Positions 9,314-17,909 of a stretch of 64,000 bases of DNA are shown here, piece by piece. Position numbers and translations under genes: made by a program. Source of the stretch: Collinsella aerofaciens (GTDB lineage Bacteria; Actinomycetota; Coriobacteriia; Coriobacteriales; Coriobacteriaceae); NCBI RefSeq assembly GCF_002736145.1, contig NZ_CP024160.1, positions 992,001-1,056,000 on the forward strand. Direction: 5' to 3'. How positions within the stretch are numbered: position 1 is the first letter of the stretch; each line of letters starts with the position of its first letter. The notes under the pieces were generated by a model, which was not told the origin of the DNA, made no database searches, and was given only the letters and a program-made list of their open reading frames with translations.

Positions 9314-9341
9314 AGCATAGCACGGGCGCGCAATAGTAAAG
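9314..9341 (-). promoter_or_regulatory. Possible fhs promoter
   Basis: On the minus strand CTTTAC is followed 16 bases later by TATGCT (9314-9319), about 40 bases before the fhs start. The -35 match is weak. Confidence 0.35.
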
Positions 9342-9417
9342 CACCCGCAACCGATGAACGGCGATATGTTTACCCGATGCCCAGCGATAGCCCAACAGCC
9401 CGCCAAAATAAAGCGCC

Positions 9418-10485
9418 CTAAACGGTAGGTTCAATCCCCAGGTGCTCAAAGGTGCGAAGGGTTGCCTGACGGCCCTGCGGCGTACGAATCATCAACCCGC
9501 ACTGCAGCAAATAGGGCTCATAGACATCCTCGAGCGTGCCCGGGTCCTCGCCCACCGCGCTGGCAAGGGTCGTAAGTCCCACGGCACGACCGGAGAACGT
9601 CTTGGCGAGCGTCTCCAAAATGCGAATATCCATCCAGTCCAGGCCGAGCTCGTCGATCTCAAAGAACTCGAGTGCCTGACGGCAGATATCGAGCTCAATG
9701 GGACCGTTGCCGCGCACCTGCGCATAGTCGCGCACGCGCTTGAGCAGGCGGTTGGCAAGACGTGGCGTGCCGCGCGAACGCGAGCCGATCTCGAGTGCAC
9801 TGGGGTGGTCGATCGTCACGCCCAGGATGGTTGCCGAACGCGTCACAATCTGGGCGAGCTCCTCGACCGTGTAGTAATCCAGGCGATATGAAATGCCAAA
9901 GCGGTCGCGCAACGGGCCGGTCAACATGCCCGAGCGGGTCGTTGCCGCTACCAGCGTAAACTTGGGGATATCCAGGCGAATCGAGCGCGCCGCCGGACCC
10001 TTGCCAATCACGATATCGAGGGCAAAGTCCTCCATCGCGGGGTACAGGACCTCCTCGACCGAACGGTTAAGGCGGTGGATCTCGTCGATAAACAGTACAT
10101 CACCCGGCTGCAAGTTAGTAAGGATGGCCGCCAGGTCGCCGGTGCGCGCGATGGCCGGACCACTCGTTGTCTTGATCTGAGCGCCCAGCTCGTTGGCGAT
10201 AACCGTAGCCAGCGTGGTCTTGCCCAGACCCGGAGGGCCCGAGAAGATCACGTGGTCGAGCGTCTCGCCACGGCTCTGCGCCGCTTCGATCAACACGCGC
10301 AGGCTCTGCTTGATATGCTCCTGGCCGCAGTAATCGTCCAGGCGCTGGGGGCGCAAAGTGCGATCGACATCGAGGTCCTCGGCCGTCAGCTCCGAGCCCA
10401 CCATGCGCTCGCCGTGCGCCATGGATGCCGCCGGCGAGTTGCCGGGCGTCGCCCACAGGTCCTGAGAGTCATCGGCTTCCCACAT
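9418..10485 (-). CDS. ruvB: Holliday junction DNA helicase RuvB
   Basis: A 355-residue AAA+ motor that drives branch migration together with RuvA. Walker [12 protein letters not shown] is at about residues 81-91, Walker [10 protein letters not shown] near 130, and the ATTRSGML sensor region and the C-terminal winged-helix domain are present. The ATG at 10483-10485 overlaps the ruvA stop (TGATG), so translation is probably coupled; a GTG one codon earlier is the alternative start. Last gene of the ruvC-ruvA-ruvB operon. Confidence 0.97.
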   Translation of the reverse strand: MWEADDSQDLWATPGNSPAASMAHGERMVGSELTAEDLDVDRTLRPQRLDDYCGQEHIKQSLRVLIEAAQSRGETLDHVIFSGPPGLGKTTLATVIANELGAQIKTTSGPAIARTGDLAAILTNLQPGDVLFIDEIHRLNRSVEEVLYPAMEDFALDIVIGKGPAARSIRLDIPKFTLVAATTRSGMLTGPLRDRFGISYRLDYYTVEELAQIVTRSATILGVTIDHPSALEIGSRSRGTPRLANRLLKRVRDYAQVRGNGPIELDICRQALEFFEIDELGLDWMDIRILETLAKTFSGRAVGLTTLASAVGEDPGTLEDVYEPYLLQCGLMIRTPQGRQATLRTFEHLGIEPTV

Positions 10486-11105
10486 CACGCATCCATTCCG
10501 AGTCGCTTAAGCGCCGCGCCGAGCAGATCCTCGACACGCATATTCTGCCCATCATACCCGCTCAGGGCAACATCGGTCTCCTGCGGGCTAAAGCCCATGG
10601 AAAGGAGTGCCGCGCGGGCATCATCGATGGCCGAGGGAGCAGCAGCGGGCACGGGCATCGCAACCTGGCCGGGAATCACGTCGACCGGGACAAAGCCCTT
10701 GTCCTTGGCAAAGGTGCTCTTGAGCTCTAGGATCAGACGCTGAGCTGTCTTTTTGCCCACACCGGGCACCTTGGCCATGCCCTTGTCGTCCTCGGCCATC
10801 ACCAGCGAATACAGCTGCCCCACGGTATAGGTGGAAAGCACGGCGAGCGCCAGGCGCGGGCCAACGCCCGAAACGGACACGAGCCGGTCGAACATCGTGC
10901 GCTCATCCTTTGAGGAAAAACCGAAAAGTGTCATGGCGTCCTCGCGCACCTGCATACGCGTGTAGAGGCGGACCTCGCCGCCGGGCGTCGGCAACGTGGC
11001 CGCAGTGCTGCCCGAGATGCCGAGCTCAAAGCCAACGCCCGACACATCGACGACAGCAGAGCTCATCGTGGACTCGACAAGCGTTCCGTGGAGCTGGGAA
11101 ATCAT
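10485..11105 (-). CDS. ruvA: Holliday junction branch migration protein RuvA
   Basis: A 206-residue protein starting [12 protein letters not shown], which binds four-way DNA junctions as a tetramer and loads RuvB. It has the N-terminal OB fold, two helix-hairpin-helix motifs ([14 protein letters not shown] and [14 protein letters not shown]) and the C-terminal RuvB-binding domain ending [10 protein letters not shown]. The ATG overlaps the ruvC stop in TGATG, the same arrangement as at its own 3' end with ruvB. Confidence 0.97.
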   Translation of the reverse strand: MISQLHGTLVESTMSSAVVDVSGVGFELGISGSTAATLPTPGGEVRLYTRMQVREDAMTLFGFSSKDERTMFDRLVSVSGVGPRLALAVLSTYTVGQLYSLVMAEDDKGMAKVPGVGKKTAQRLILELKSTFAKDKGFVPVDVIPGQVAMPVPAAAPSAIDDARAALLSMGFSPQETDVALSGYDGQNMRVEDLLGAALKRLGMDA

Positions 11106-11626
11106 CAGTATCCGGTTCCTCTCTGTTGATAGAACTCGCCACCGGTGAGGGCGCGGGTACGGCTGAGGTTTACGTGGCAGATGGCGCAGGCCAGGGCATC
11201 GGCGGCATGGTCGGGATGCGGGTCGTGGTCGAGCTGCGTGAGCGTGCGTACCATGTAGGCGACCTGCCGCTTGTCCGCGGCGCCGGTGCCCACCACAGCC
11301 TGTTTGATCTGCATAGGCGTGTACTCGCCAATCTCGAGCGCGCACTCCGAAAGCGCCACAAGCGCAGCGCCGCGGGCATGCGCCGTAGGGATGGCCGAGC
11401 GAACGTTGGCGCCAAAGTAAATGCTCTCGATGGCAGCGGTATCGGGTCGATAGCGTTCGACAACGCCCTTGAGGTCGCGGGCGATATGCGACAGGCGCAC
11501 CGCGAGCGGACTTCCCGCGCTGGTCTCGATACAACCGTAGGCACGGCAGCGAACCTCACCGCGCCGCTCCTCGATAATCCCCCAACCCGTATGGGCCAAA
11601 CCGGGGTCAATGCCCAAGATAACCAA
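11105..11626 (-). CDS. ruvC: Crossover junction endodeoxyribonuclease RuvC
   Basis: A 173-residue resolvase that nicks Holliday junctions. The acidic active site is visible in LGIDPGLAHTGWG, AIESIYFG and the DHAADALACAICH tail. I place the start at the TTG at 11624-11626 (L/M-V-I-L-G-I-D-P-G) because GGGGAGG lies about six bases upstream. First gene of the ruvCAB operon, with a LexA-like box about 55 bases upstream. The stop overlaps ruvA. Confidence 0.95.
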   Translation of the reverse strand: MVILGIDPGLAHTGWGIIEERRGEVRCRAYGCIETSAGSPLAVRLSHIARDLKGVVERYRPDTAAIESIYFGANVRSAIPTAHARGAALVALSECALEIGEYTPMQIKQAVVGTGAADKRQVAYMVRTLTQLDHDPHPDHAADALACAICHVNLSRTRALTGGEFYQQRGTGY

Positions 11627-11681
11627 GCCAACCTCCCCTCGCCACAAGCGCAGCGCAAGACAAGGCCCCGCGCATCATTCA

Positions 11682-11695
11682 CGAACGTCTGTTCT
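11682..11695. promoter_or_regulatory. LexA (SOS) box upstream of ruvCAB
   Basis: CGAACGTCTGTTCT fits the Gram-positive/actinobacterial LexA consensus CGAAC-N4-GTTCG in all but the last position. It lies 56-69 bases before ruvC and touches a minus-strand TATTCT that could be the -10 box, so bound LexA would block the promoter. DNA damage would then induce ruvCAB. Confidence 0.7.
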
Positions 11696-11790
11696 AGAAT
11701 AACACAACGGGGCCAAAGTGCTTAAAGCAAGATAGATTCGGCAGAAGCAATGTGTGTAAGCGAATCTCTCCCGCAATGTTTCCGTCTGCC

Positions 11791-13776
11791 CTAGTTCTGG
11801 CTAAAGAACGGGAACTGCCTCGGATCCACCGGCGGATGCGGCATCGGCGTGCCCTGGGGTCCACCCTGCGGGCCACCCTGGCCGCCCATCATCTTATCGA
11901 TGGCGTCCTGGACCTCGCCCTCAAACTTCTTCATGCCCTCGTGCAGGCGGCGCTGGCCGTCCTCGGAGCGCAGCTCCTCCATCTGCTCGGGCGAAATACC
12001 CAGCAGCTCACCCAAAATGCCCATCATCTCACCGCGCATACGGTCACTCGTATCGTCGTCGGCAAAGCGACGCACCTCGGCGCACGCCAGCGAATCGACC
12101 GTCATACGCTCCTTGCCGTTAAGCCCCAGGTCGGACCACGCGAGCATGTACGGCCAGGAGCGCTCGGCAAACGAACGGGACGAAACGATCGGCGCCGTCG
12201 GCAACATACGGCGGGCAGCCTCGCCCTGTCGAACGAGCATCAGCAGCAGCGAGCAGGCCTCAGGCTTGCCAGCGGCCATCGGGATATCGTCGAAAGATCG
12301 ATTGCGATCCACGTGCGCCTCGAGCGCGCCATCGACCTCACCCGGCTCAAGCCCGCCGAGCAGCTGCGCCGCGCGGTCGAGCATATCGACCGGGCCGTCG
12401 AGCGTCGAGAGCGCCTGCGCCAGCACTCGCTCCATACAATCTTCCACCGCGTTGAGCGTCACGAGCTCTTGGGGCACCACGGCAGACGTGCGGTTGCGCA
12501 CGCGCGCCACAAACTCAAGCGTCGACAGGTACACATCGCCAAAGGGCGCATAATCGCCCTGGTAGCCGCCGCAAAGCGCCGGCGCCGCCAGCGCGTACTC
12601 GGTTTTGGACAGCGGGCTCAGCGCCATCGCACCCAACTCGAGCGCCGTGTCCTCCAGCATGAGGCCCAGCGTACGCGAGCGCAGACGCTCGGCATCGCCC
12701 GCCGACACGTCGCGATCGAGCACACGCGCCGCATCCGGCGCATCGCGCTCGACGGTGCGAATGTGCAGACGCTCAGCGATGGTGCGGACGGCGGCACAGC
12801 GGGCAGCCTCGGCCTCTTCCTGCGCCGGCGTAAAGATACGGTTACGCCCCAGCACCAGGCCAATCACATTACGCGGGCCCAGAGCGTCGACGGCCAGCGC
12901 CGCCAGCAGGGACGACGGCAAGTCGCCCTCGAGTGCCACCACAGCACGCGACGCACCGTGGGCCCGGGCGTTGTCGCGCACGGCGAGCACCAGCGCCTGC
13001 CACAGCCACTCCTCGGAACGGAACTCGGGCAGTTCGTGATCTTCCAGGGCATCGAGCATCACGCCGCGCTGGATCTCCTGAACCAGCAGGCTCTCCTCAA
13101 AACACGGCGCCTGGGCCACCACGCGACCACAGTCGTCGAGCACAAACGAACCGCCGGTATACACCGACTCGTCATAGGCACCGATCGGCGCCATGCAGGC
13201 AAACCACACGCTGCGCTTGGATGCAATCTTGCGGTAGGCGCCGCTGCGAACGGCGGCGATCGCGGCAGTCTCGCGGTCGGTCATGTCAAACGCGTTGAAT
13301 TGGAAATACGCAATGAGGTCAACACCGGTCGGCAACATCTCGAGTTCGCGGTCCAAGTCAAAAATCACGGCGATGCGCACGCCGTCCACGTCGAACACCG
13401 GCGGCGCCCAACGCGAGTCGTTGTTCTCGCCACGCTGCAGGGCAATGCTCGAACGCGCCGGCACCACATGACCGTCCTTGAGCATCATATAGTCGAGCAG
13501 CGGCTGGCCCTCAAACGAAACCGCCGCGGGCACGATGCAGATCATGTCAAGCTCCTGGATACGCTCGGCGACACCAGTCAAGCCGGCAAGCATGTCGTGC
13601 TCAAAGTCGGCAGAGCCCACCAGGCCCCCGGGTATGGCACCCATAAAGAGCGGAGCCGGAACGCACAGCACGCGCGCCCCGCGCTCGTGGGCCAGACGAG
13701 CCTGGTCCTCGATGCGGCCGCAAATGCCCTCAATATCACCCAGGCGCATATCGATCTGTGCAAGCGCGAGCTTCAT
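11791..13776 (-). CDS. Degenerate glutamine-dependent NAD+ synthetase-like protein
   Basis: A 661-residue protein with the two-domain layout of NadE: an N-terminal nitrilase/amidase fold (MKLALAQIDMRLGDIEG) and a central PP-loop ATP pyrophosphatase-like domain (KTEYALAAPALCGGYQGDYAPFGDV region). Key residues seem lost. The nitrilase Glu region reads VPAPLFMG instead of PE, the catalytic-Cys block (ICED in active enzymes) reads VIFDLDREL at about 138-146, and the SGGIDS loop reads LEGDLPSSL at about 280. The C-terminal tail is Gln/Gly/Pro-rich. It therefore looks like a full-length pseudoenzyme kept under selection rather than an active NadE. AAAGGG precedes the ATG. Standalone minus-strand gene. 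Confidence 0.75.
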   Translation of the reverse strand: MKLALAQIDMRLGDIEGICGRIEDQARLAHERGARVLCVPAPLFMGAIPGGLVGSADFEHDMLAGLTGVAERIQELDMICIVPAAVSFEGQPLLDYMMLKDGHVVPARSSIALQRGENNDSRWAPPVFDVDGVRIAVIFDLDRELEMLPTGVDLIAYFQFNAFDMTDRETAAIAAVRSGAYRKIASKRSVWFACMAPIGAYDESVYTGGSFVLDDCGRVVAQAPCFEESLLVQEIQRGVMLDALEDHELPEFRSEEWLWQALVLAVRDNARAHGASRAVVALEGDLPSSLLAALAVDALGPRNVIGLVLGRNRIFTPAQEEAEAARCAAVRTIAERLHIRTVERDAPDAARVLDRDVSAGDAERLRSRTLGLMLEDTALELGAMALSPLSKTEYALAAPALCGGYQGDYAPFGDVYLSTLEFVARVRNRTSAVVPQELVTLNAVEDCMERVLAQALSTLDGPVDMLDRAAQLLGGLEPGEVDGALEAHVDRNRSFDDIPMAAGKPEACSLLLMLVRQGEAARRMLPTAPIVSSRSFAERSWPYMLAWSDLGLNGKERMTVDSLACAEVRRFADDDTSDRMRGEMMGILGELLGISPEQMEELRSEDGQRRLHEGMKKFEGEVQDAIDKMMGGQGGPQGGPQGTPMPHPPVDPRQFPFFSQN

Positions 13777-13893
13777 GGCTCAGCCCTTTCCGTCGTAAAC
13801 CATCGAAATCGTAGTAAAAGCGCCGGCCGCATAATGCAGTCGGCGCTTGCATGTGCATATGCTAGCTATGATACCCCGAGCGGGGGCGCGCTC

Positions 13894-14256
13894 CTAGAAT
13901 GTCGCGGACCACAGCCCGTGCAGGTTGCAGTAGGCATAGACGGTACCGGTCTTGGAACCGCCGGCAAAAAACGTCGCGGGCTTCATGCCGGGCTCAAGGT
14001 AATGGACCTCTAAGCGGCCCTCGGCCTCAAGGGCGATCCACTCAATATAGTGCTCGGGCAGGCTGGGGTGCTCGACCGAGCCCACGCGTGCGCGGATCAC
14101 GTGACCGTCACGCTCGCTCTCGACGACCGGCACGTGCTTCTCGTGCGCCGCATCCTCGGTGTTCGCGGTCAGCTCCGTGCAGCCGGCAGGGGTTGCAACG
14201 TCGTTGCCAAGGGCGGCAATGAGCTTGCCATTGGGGTCCTTAAAGAATTTCGCCAT
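13894..14256 (-). CDS. Superoxide reductase (desulfoferrodoxin-like, one iron centre)
   Basis: A 120-residue protein that reduces superoxide to peroxide in anaerobes. The catalytic Fe(His)4Cys ligands are visible: EKHVPVVE near residue 38, HPSLPEHYIEW near 61-71, and CNLHG near 110-114. The N-terminal part (KFFKDPNGKLIAAL...PAGC) keeps the shape of a desulforedoxin domain but has lost the cysteines of the second iron site, which resembles class III enzymes. The start is the ATG at 14256 with AAAGGAG upstream. No redox partner is adjacent. Confidence 0.9.
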   Translation of the reverse strand: MAKFFKDPNGKLIAALGNDVATPAGCTELTANTEDAAHEKHVPVVESERDGHVIRARVGSVEHPSLPEHYIEWIALEAEGRLEVHYLEPGMKPATFFAGGSKTGTVYAYCNLHGLWSATF

Positions 14257-14406
14257 GATGTTCTCCTTTGCTGATGTGCCAATGTTCTTGATGGTTCTTA
14301 TGCCCAAAGGCAGACAAACCATCCACGGCATTGCAAATGAACACATAACGGGCGGGGACGATGGGGCAGCGTGTGCCATCCGCCCTGGCGGCCCCACCCG
14401 AGCGGG

Positions 14407-17400
14407 TTAGCGCCCGTCGCCGCCCAGCAGTGCCAGAACATCTTCGCGGGTAAACAGCGCCGACGAGATGCCGTCGCCGCCGAGCACGCTGTTGACCAGG
14501 TCGCGCTTGGACTCCTGCATCTGCATAATGCGTTCCTCGATCGTATCCTTGGCGATGAGCTTGTACACGGTCACGGTATGTTGCTGGCCAATACGATGCG
14601 CGCGGTCGGTCGCTTGGTCCTGCGCCGCCACGTTCCACCACGGGTCATAGTGGATGACCACGTCGGCCGCCGTCAGGTTGAGGCCCACGCCGCCCGCCTT
14701 GAGCGAGATCAGAAACACCGGCACCTCGCCCGCCTGGAACTGCGCGACCATCTTGGCGCGGCTCTCCTTGGACGAAGCGCCCGTGAGCTTAAGAAAGCCG
14801 ATGTCCTCCTTGGCCAAGCGCTTACCGATGATGTCGAGCATGCCCGTGAACTGGCTGAACAACAGGATGCGATGCCCGCCGTCGAGTGCGCCGCGCACGA
14901 GCTCCATGCACGTATCGAGCTTGGCGCTCCCCGCCTTGTAATCCTCGTAGTGTAGACGCGGGTCGCAGCAGATCTGGCGCAGCTTGGTGAGCTCGGCGAG
15001 CACCTTGAGCTTGTCTTTCTTAAACTCCCCAGCCTCGCGGTGCTGCACCTGCTGGGCGATGCGGTCCTGGTTGGCCAGGTAGAGCTTGCGCTGCTCGCCG
15101 GTGAGCTGTGCCATGACGGTGTCCTCGATCTTTTCGGGCAGATCGGCCACCACGTCTTCCTTAACACGGCGCAGCACAAACGGCGACACGAGCGCCTGCA
15201 GGCGAGCGGCGCTGTCGCCCTCGGCGTGCTCGACCGGGCTTTCGAAGCGTTTTGCAAACGACTCGCGCGTGCCCAGCAGGCCCGGCATCAAAAAGTCGAA
15301 GATGCTCCAGAGCTCGGACAAGCGGTTTTCGATGGGCGTGCCCGTCAGGGCAAAGCGCACGCCGGCAGGCAGACGTTTGGCAGCCCGCGCCACCTGCGTG
15401 AGCGGGTTTTTAATGTACTGGGCCTCGTCGAGCACCACGCGGGCAAAGTCCTGCTCGACGTACTCGTCGATATCGCGCCGCATAAGGTCATACGACGTCA
15501 CGACCACGTTATGCTCGGCCACGCCGGCAATCTGCACGCGGCGTTGAGCCTTGGTGCCCACGATGGCGCACACATCGAGCGACGGCGCAAAGCGCTCCAG
15601 CTCGGCAGTCCAGTTGTACACGAGTGAGGCCGGGCATACCACGAGCGTGGGCTTGGTGTCCCCCGCCTCCACGCGCGCCAGAATATGCGCAATCATCTGG
15701 AGCGTTTTGCCCAGGCCCATGTCGTCGGCCAAGATGCCGCCAAGGCCCAGGTGTTCGAGCGAGCCAAGCCACTGGTAGCCGTCGACCTGATAGCCGCGCA
15801 GTGTGGCCTTGAGCGAGACCGGCACCGTAAAGTCCATCTTGCCGAGCGTATCCAAGCGTTCGACGGTGCGACGGAATGCAGCGTCACGATCGGCTTCGAG
15901 CGCGCGCGTACGCGCGAGCATGCTATCGACAAACAGGGTACTCGATGCGGGAAGCGACACGCCGTCGAGCAGGTCGACGGCATCGACACCCAGATCTTCG
16001 GCAAGGCCAAACGCGGCGCGGGCACCCTCGTCCAGGCGAATGATGTCGCCCGACGTGAGACGCGCAAACGTCTGATGACGCTTGTAGGAGTCGAGGTAGA
16101 TGGCAAGGTCTGCCGCCGAAAGGCCGCTCGCGCCCAGCTCGACGTCGAGCAGGTTGCTCTTGACGGTCGCGCGCACCGAAAGCTTGGGCGCAGGGCGCAC
16201 CGAGATCTGGCGCAGACGATCGCTGAGCATGACTTCGCCCAGCTCGGACAGGGCAGACAGGCCCTCGGTGAGCAGGCAGAACAAGCTCTCGTCATCGCGT
16301 TCCTCAAACGCCAGGCCGCCCTCTTGGAAATCGAAGTACATGGCAGCCGTGTCCATAACGCGAAACTCTGCCACCTCGTCGCGCGGCGGCACGCCAGGAC
16401 GCTGGTCTTCGAAGGGGCTTCCCGGAGCGCCCAGACTAAAGAGATCTGCCGACCAGTCGCCGTAGGTAACCGTAATTTTGCAGGTCACGAACCCATCATC
16501 GACGCCGATCACCATGGCAAAGCTCGGCTCGGGCGCCACGGTGTCGAGCGCGGCGGGAGCGGTGAGGTCAGTGTATTCGCGCAGCACGGGCAGCGCCATG
16601 CGGCAGAATTCGCCCACCTGCTCGGCGGCGATATGGATCGGCGTGCGACAGGGCAGCAGACGCGACAAAAACGGTGCGGCATGCTGGGCAAACGCCGCAT
16701 CGGCGCGGCGCGCGCGGTGCGTGTCAACCAGATAGGCAACGTCGCCCGAGGCAAAGCAGTACATATCGGCAGGCAGGCGCAGGTCGTAGCTGCCACCGGC
16801 CGCCGGCGCGATCTTGGCGGCAAGGAGCGGCGGTTGTTTTGCCGAGGCCTCGTCCTCCCCCACCGGCGACAACTCAACCGCTACCTCGTAGGAACGATGC
16901 GTCGTCGTTCCCCGCGACCAAGCGGGCTCGAAGGAAATGGTCCGGCCACGCAGCAAGTCCAGCATGTATACGATGTCATGCTCGGACAGCGGCAGCTGGC
17001 GCTCGGCGACAAAGCCGCTGCGTGCAAAATCGTACGACGCCGAACGCGAACTCGTGATGTCGCTCAGATACACAACCGTTGCCACAACAAGGTCGAGCAG
17101 GCGCACCGAAACCTCGTCAAAGGCTTCGGGCGTATGGACAAACGTGAGCTTCTTGCCGTACGAGAAGGTGCCGCCTCGGACATAGGCGTCGGCCATGCCG
17201 TCGATGTCCTTGACCACGTAGGAGACCGATCCACAGCGAATGCGGAACTCGAGCGCCCAGCTAAAGCGGTCAGCGAACAGCGGATTGTAGTACGGCACCA
17301 GCGAGGGCTCCAATACCGCCTTGGGGGCATCGGGGTCGACTGTGCCGGCGAGCTTGCGGCGCATGCCCGCCAACTCATCCATGCGCGCGTCCGAAAGATC

Positions 17401-17871
17401 GGAGAGTGCCGCCATGAGGCTGGGGCTCGTGGGGACGGGCGCAGGAAAGGGAAAGTTGGGGTTGACGGCCGGCGCTTTGGGCGCGGTACGCGCGGGCTGT
17501 TTCGGCTGCGCCGTAAACGTGCGAACCGGCGTGCGCAGTCCCTCAACAGGCTCAATACCGCTGGCGTCCAGATACGCAAGCGCCGTGGCGATGGCGTGCT
17601 TGCACATGCCAGGGTAGCGATAGGCAGCGGGGCAATCGCAGTCGTAGTCGATCACCTCGTGCTCGTCCATGTCGAGCGCCACGTGCGTCTTGTACAGGTC
17701 ACCGCGCGAGCCGCGCACCGAGCCCTCAACCGTCACGTTTTTGGAGAAGCGCGAGCCGCTGTCCTCGATCGACAGCACGGCGCCGTTGAGCATGAGCGAA
17801 CGCCCCTTCATAAAGGTGCCGCTCAGCGCCGCCTCTTTCCGGAGCGCCTGCACAAACGTCCCCTGTGCCAT
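14407..17871 (-). CDS. SNF2-family helicase with SWIM zinc finger
   Basis: A 1154-residue DNA-dependent ATPase. A SWIM zinc finger (CDCPA...MCKHA) lies at about 65-90. The SNF2 motor starts near 700, with Walker A DDMGLGKT at about 715, DEAQYIKNP at about 815 and ALTGTPIENR. The helicase C-terminal part carries LFSQFTGML and the closing DRAHRIGQQHTVTVYKLI block. SWIM-SNF2 proteins remodel protein-DNA complexes; the exact role is unknown. The start is the ATG at 17871 with GGAGGAA upstream. It follows dnaE by 38 bases on the same strand, so the two may be co-transcribed. Confidence 0.9.
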   Translation of the reverse strand: MAQGTFVQALRKEAALSGTFMKGRSLMLNGAVLSIEDSGSRFSKNVTVEGSVRGSRGDLYKTHVALDMDEHEVIDYDCDCPAAYRYPGMCKHAIATALAYLDASGIEPVEGLRTPVRTFTAQPKQPARTAPKAPAVNPNFPFPAPVPTSPSLMAALSDLSDARMDELAGMRRKLAGTVDPDAPKAVLEPSLVPYYNPLFADRFSWALEFRIRCGSVSYVVKDIDGMADAYVRGGTFSYGKKLTFVHTPEAFDEVSVRLLDLVVATVVYLSDITSSRSASYDFARSGFVAERQLPLSEHDIVYMLDLLRGRTISFEPAWSRGTTTHRSYEVAVELSPVGEDEASAKQPPLLAAKIAPAAGGSYDLRLPADMYCFASGDVAYLVDTHRARRADAAFAQHAAPFLSRLLPCRTPIHIAAEQVGEFCRMALPVLREYTDLTAPAALDTVAPEPSFAMVIGVDDGFVTCKITVTYGDWSADLFSLGAPGSPFEDQRPGVPPRDEVAEFRVMDTAAMYFDFQEGGLAFEERDDESLFCLLTEGLSALSELGEVMLSDRLRQISVRPAPKLSVRATVKSNLLDVELGASGLSAADLAIYLDSYKRHQTFARLTSGDIIRLDEGARAAFGLAEDLGVDAVDLLDGVSLPASSTLFVDSMLARTRALEADRDAAFRRTVERLDTLGKMDFTVPVSLKATLRGYQVDGYQWLGSLEHLGLGGILADDMGLGKTLQMIAHILARVEAGDTKPTLVVCPASLVYNWTAELERFAPSLDVCAIVGTKAQRRVQIAGVAEHNVVVTSYDLMRRDIDEYVEQDFARVVLDEAQYIKNPLTQVARAAKRLPAGVRFALTGTPIENRLSELWSIFDFLMPGLLGTRESFAKRFESPVEHAEGDSAARLQALVSPFVLRRVKEDVVADLPEKIEDTVMAQLTGEQRKLYLANQDRIAQQVQHREAGEFKKDKLKVLAELTKLRQICCDPRLHYEDYKAGSAKLDTCMELVRGALDGGHRILLFSQFTGMLDIIGKRLAKEDIGFLKLTGASSKESRAKMVAQFQAGEVPVFLISLKAGGVGLNLTAADVVIHYDPWWNVAAQDQATDRAHRIGQQHTVTVYKLIAKDTIEERIMQMQESKRDLVNSVLGGDGISSALFTREDVLALLGGDGR

Positions 17872-17909
17872 CACTTCCTCCAATCTCGCGCGGACCAGCA
17901 ACTCCGTCC

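Noticed and set aside
7717-9336. Long plus-strand reading frame opposite fhs
   Set aside because: It is an antisense shadow of the fhs gene; its composition is dominated by Gly, Leu, Asp and Val as expected from the reverse frame, and fhs is unmistakable.
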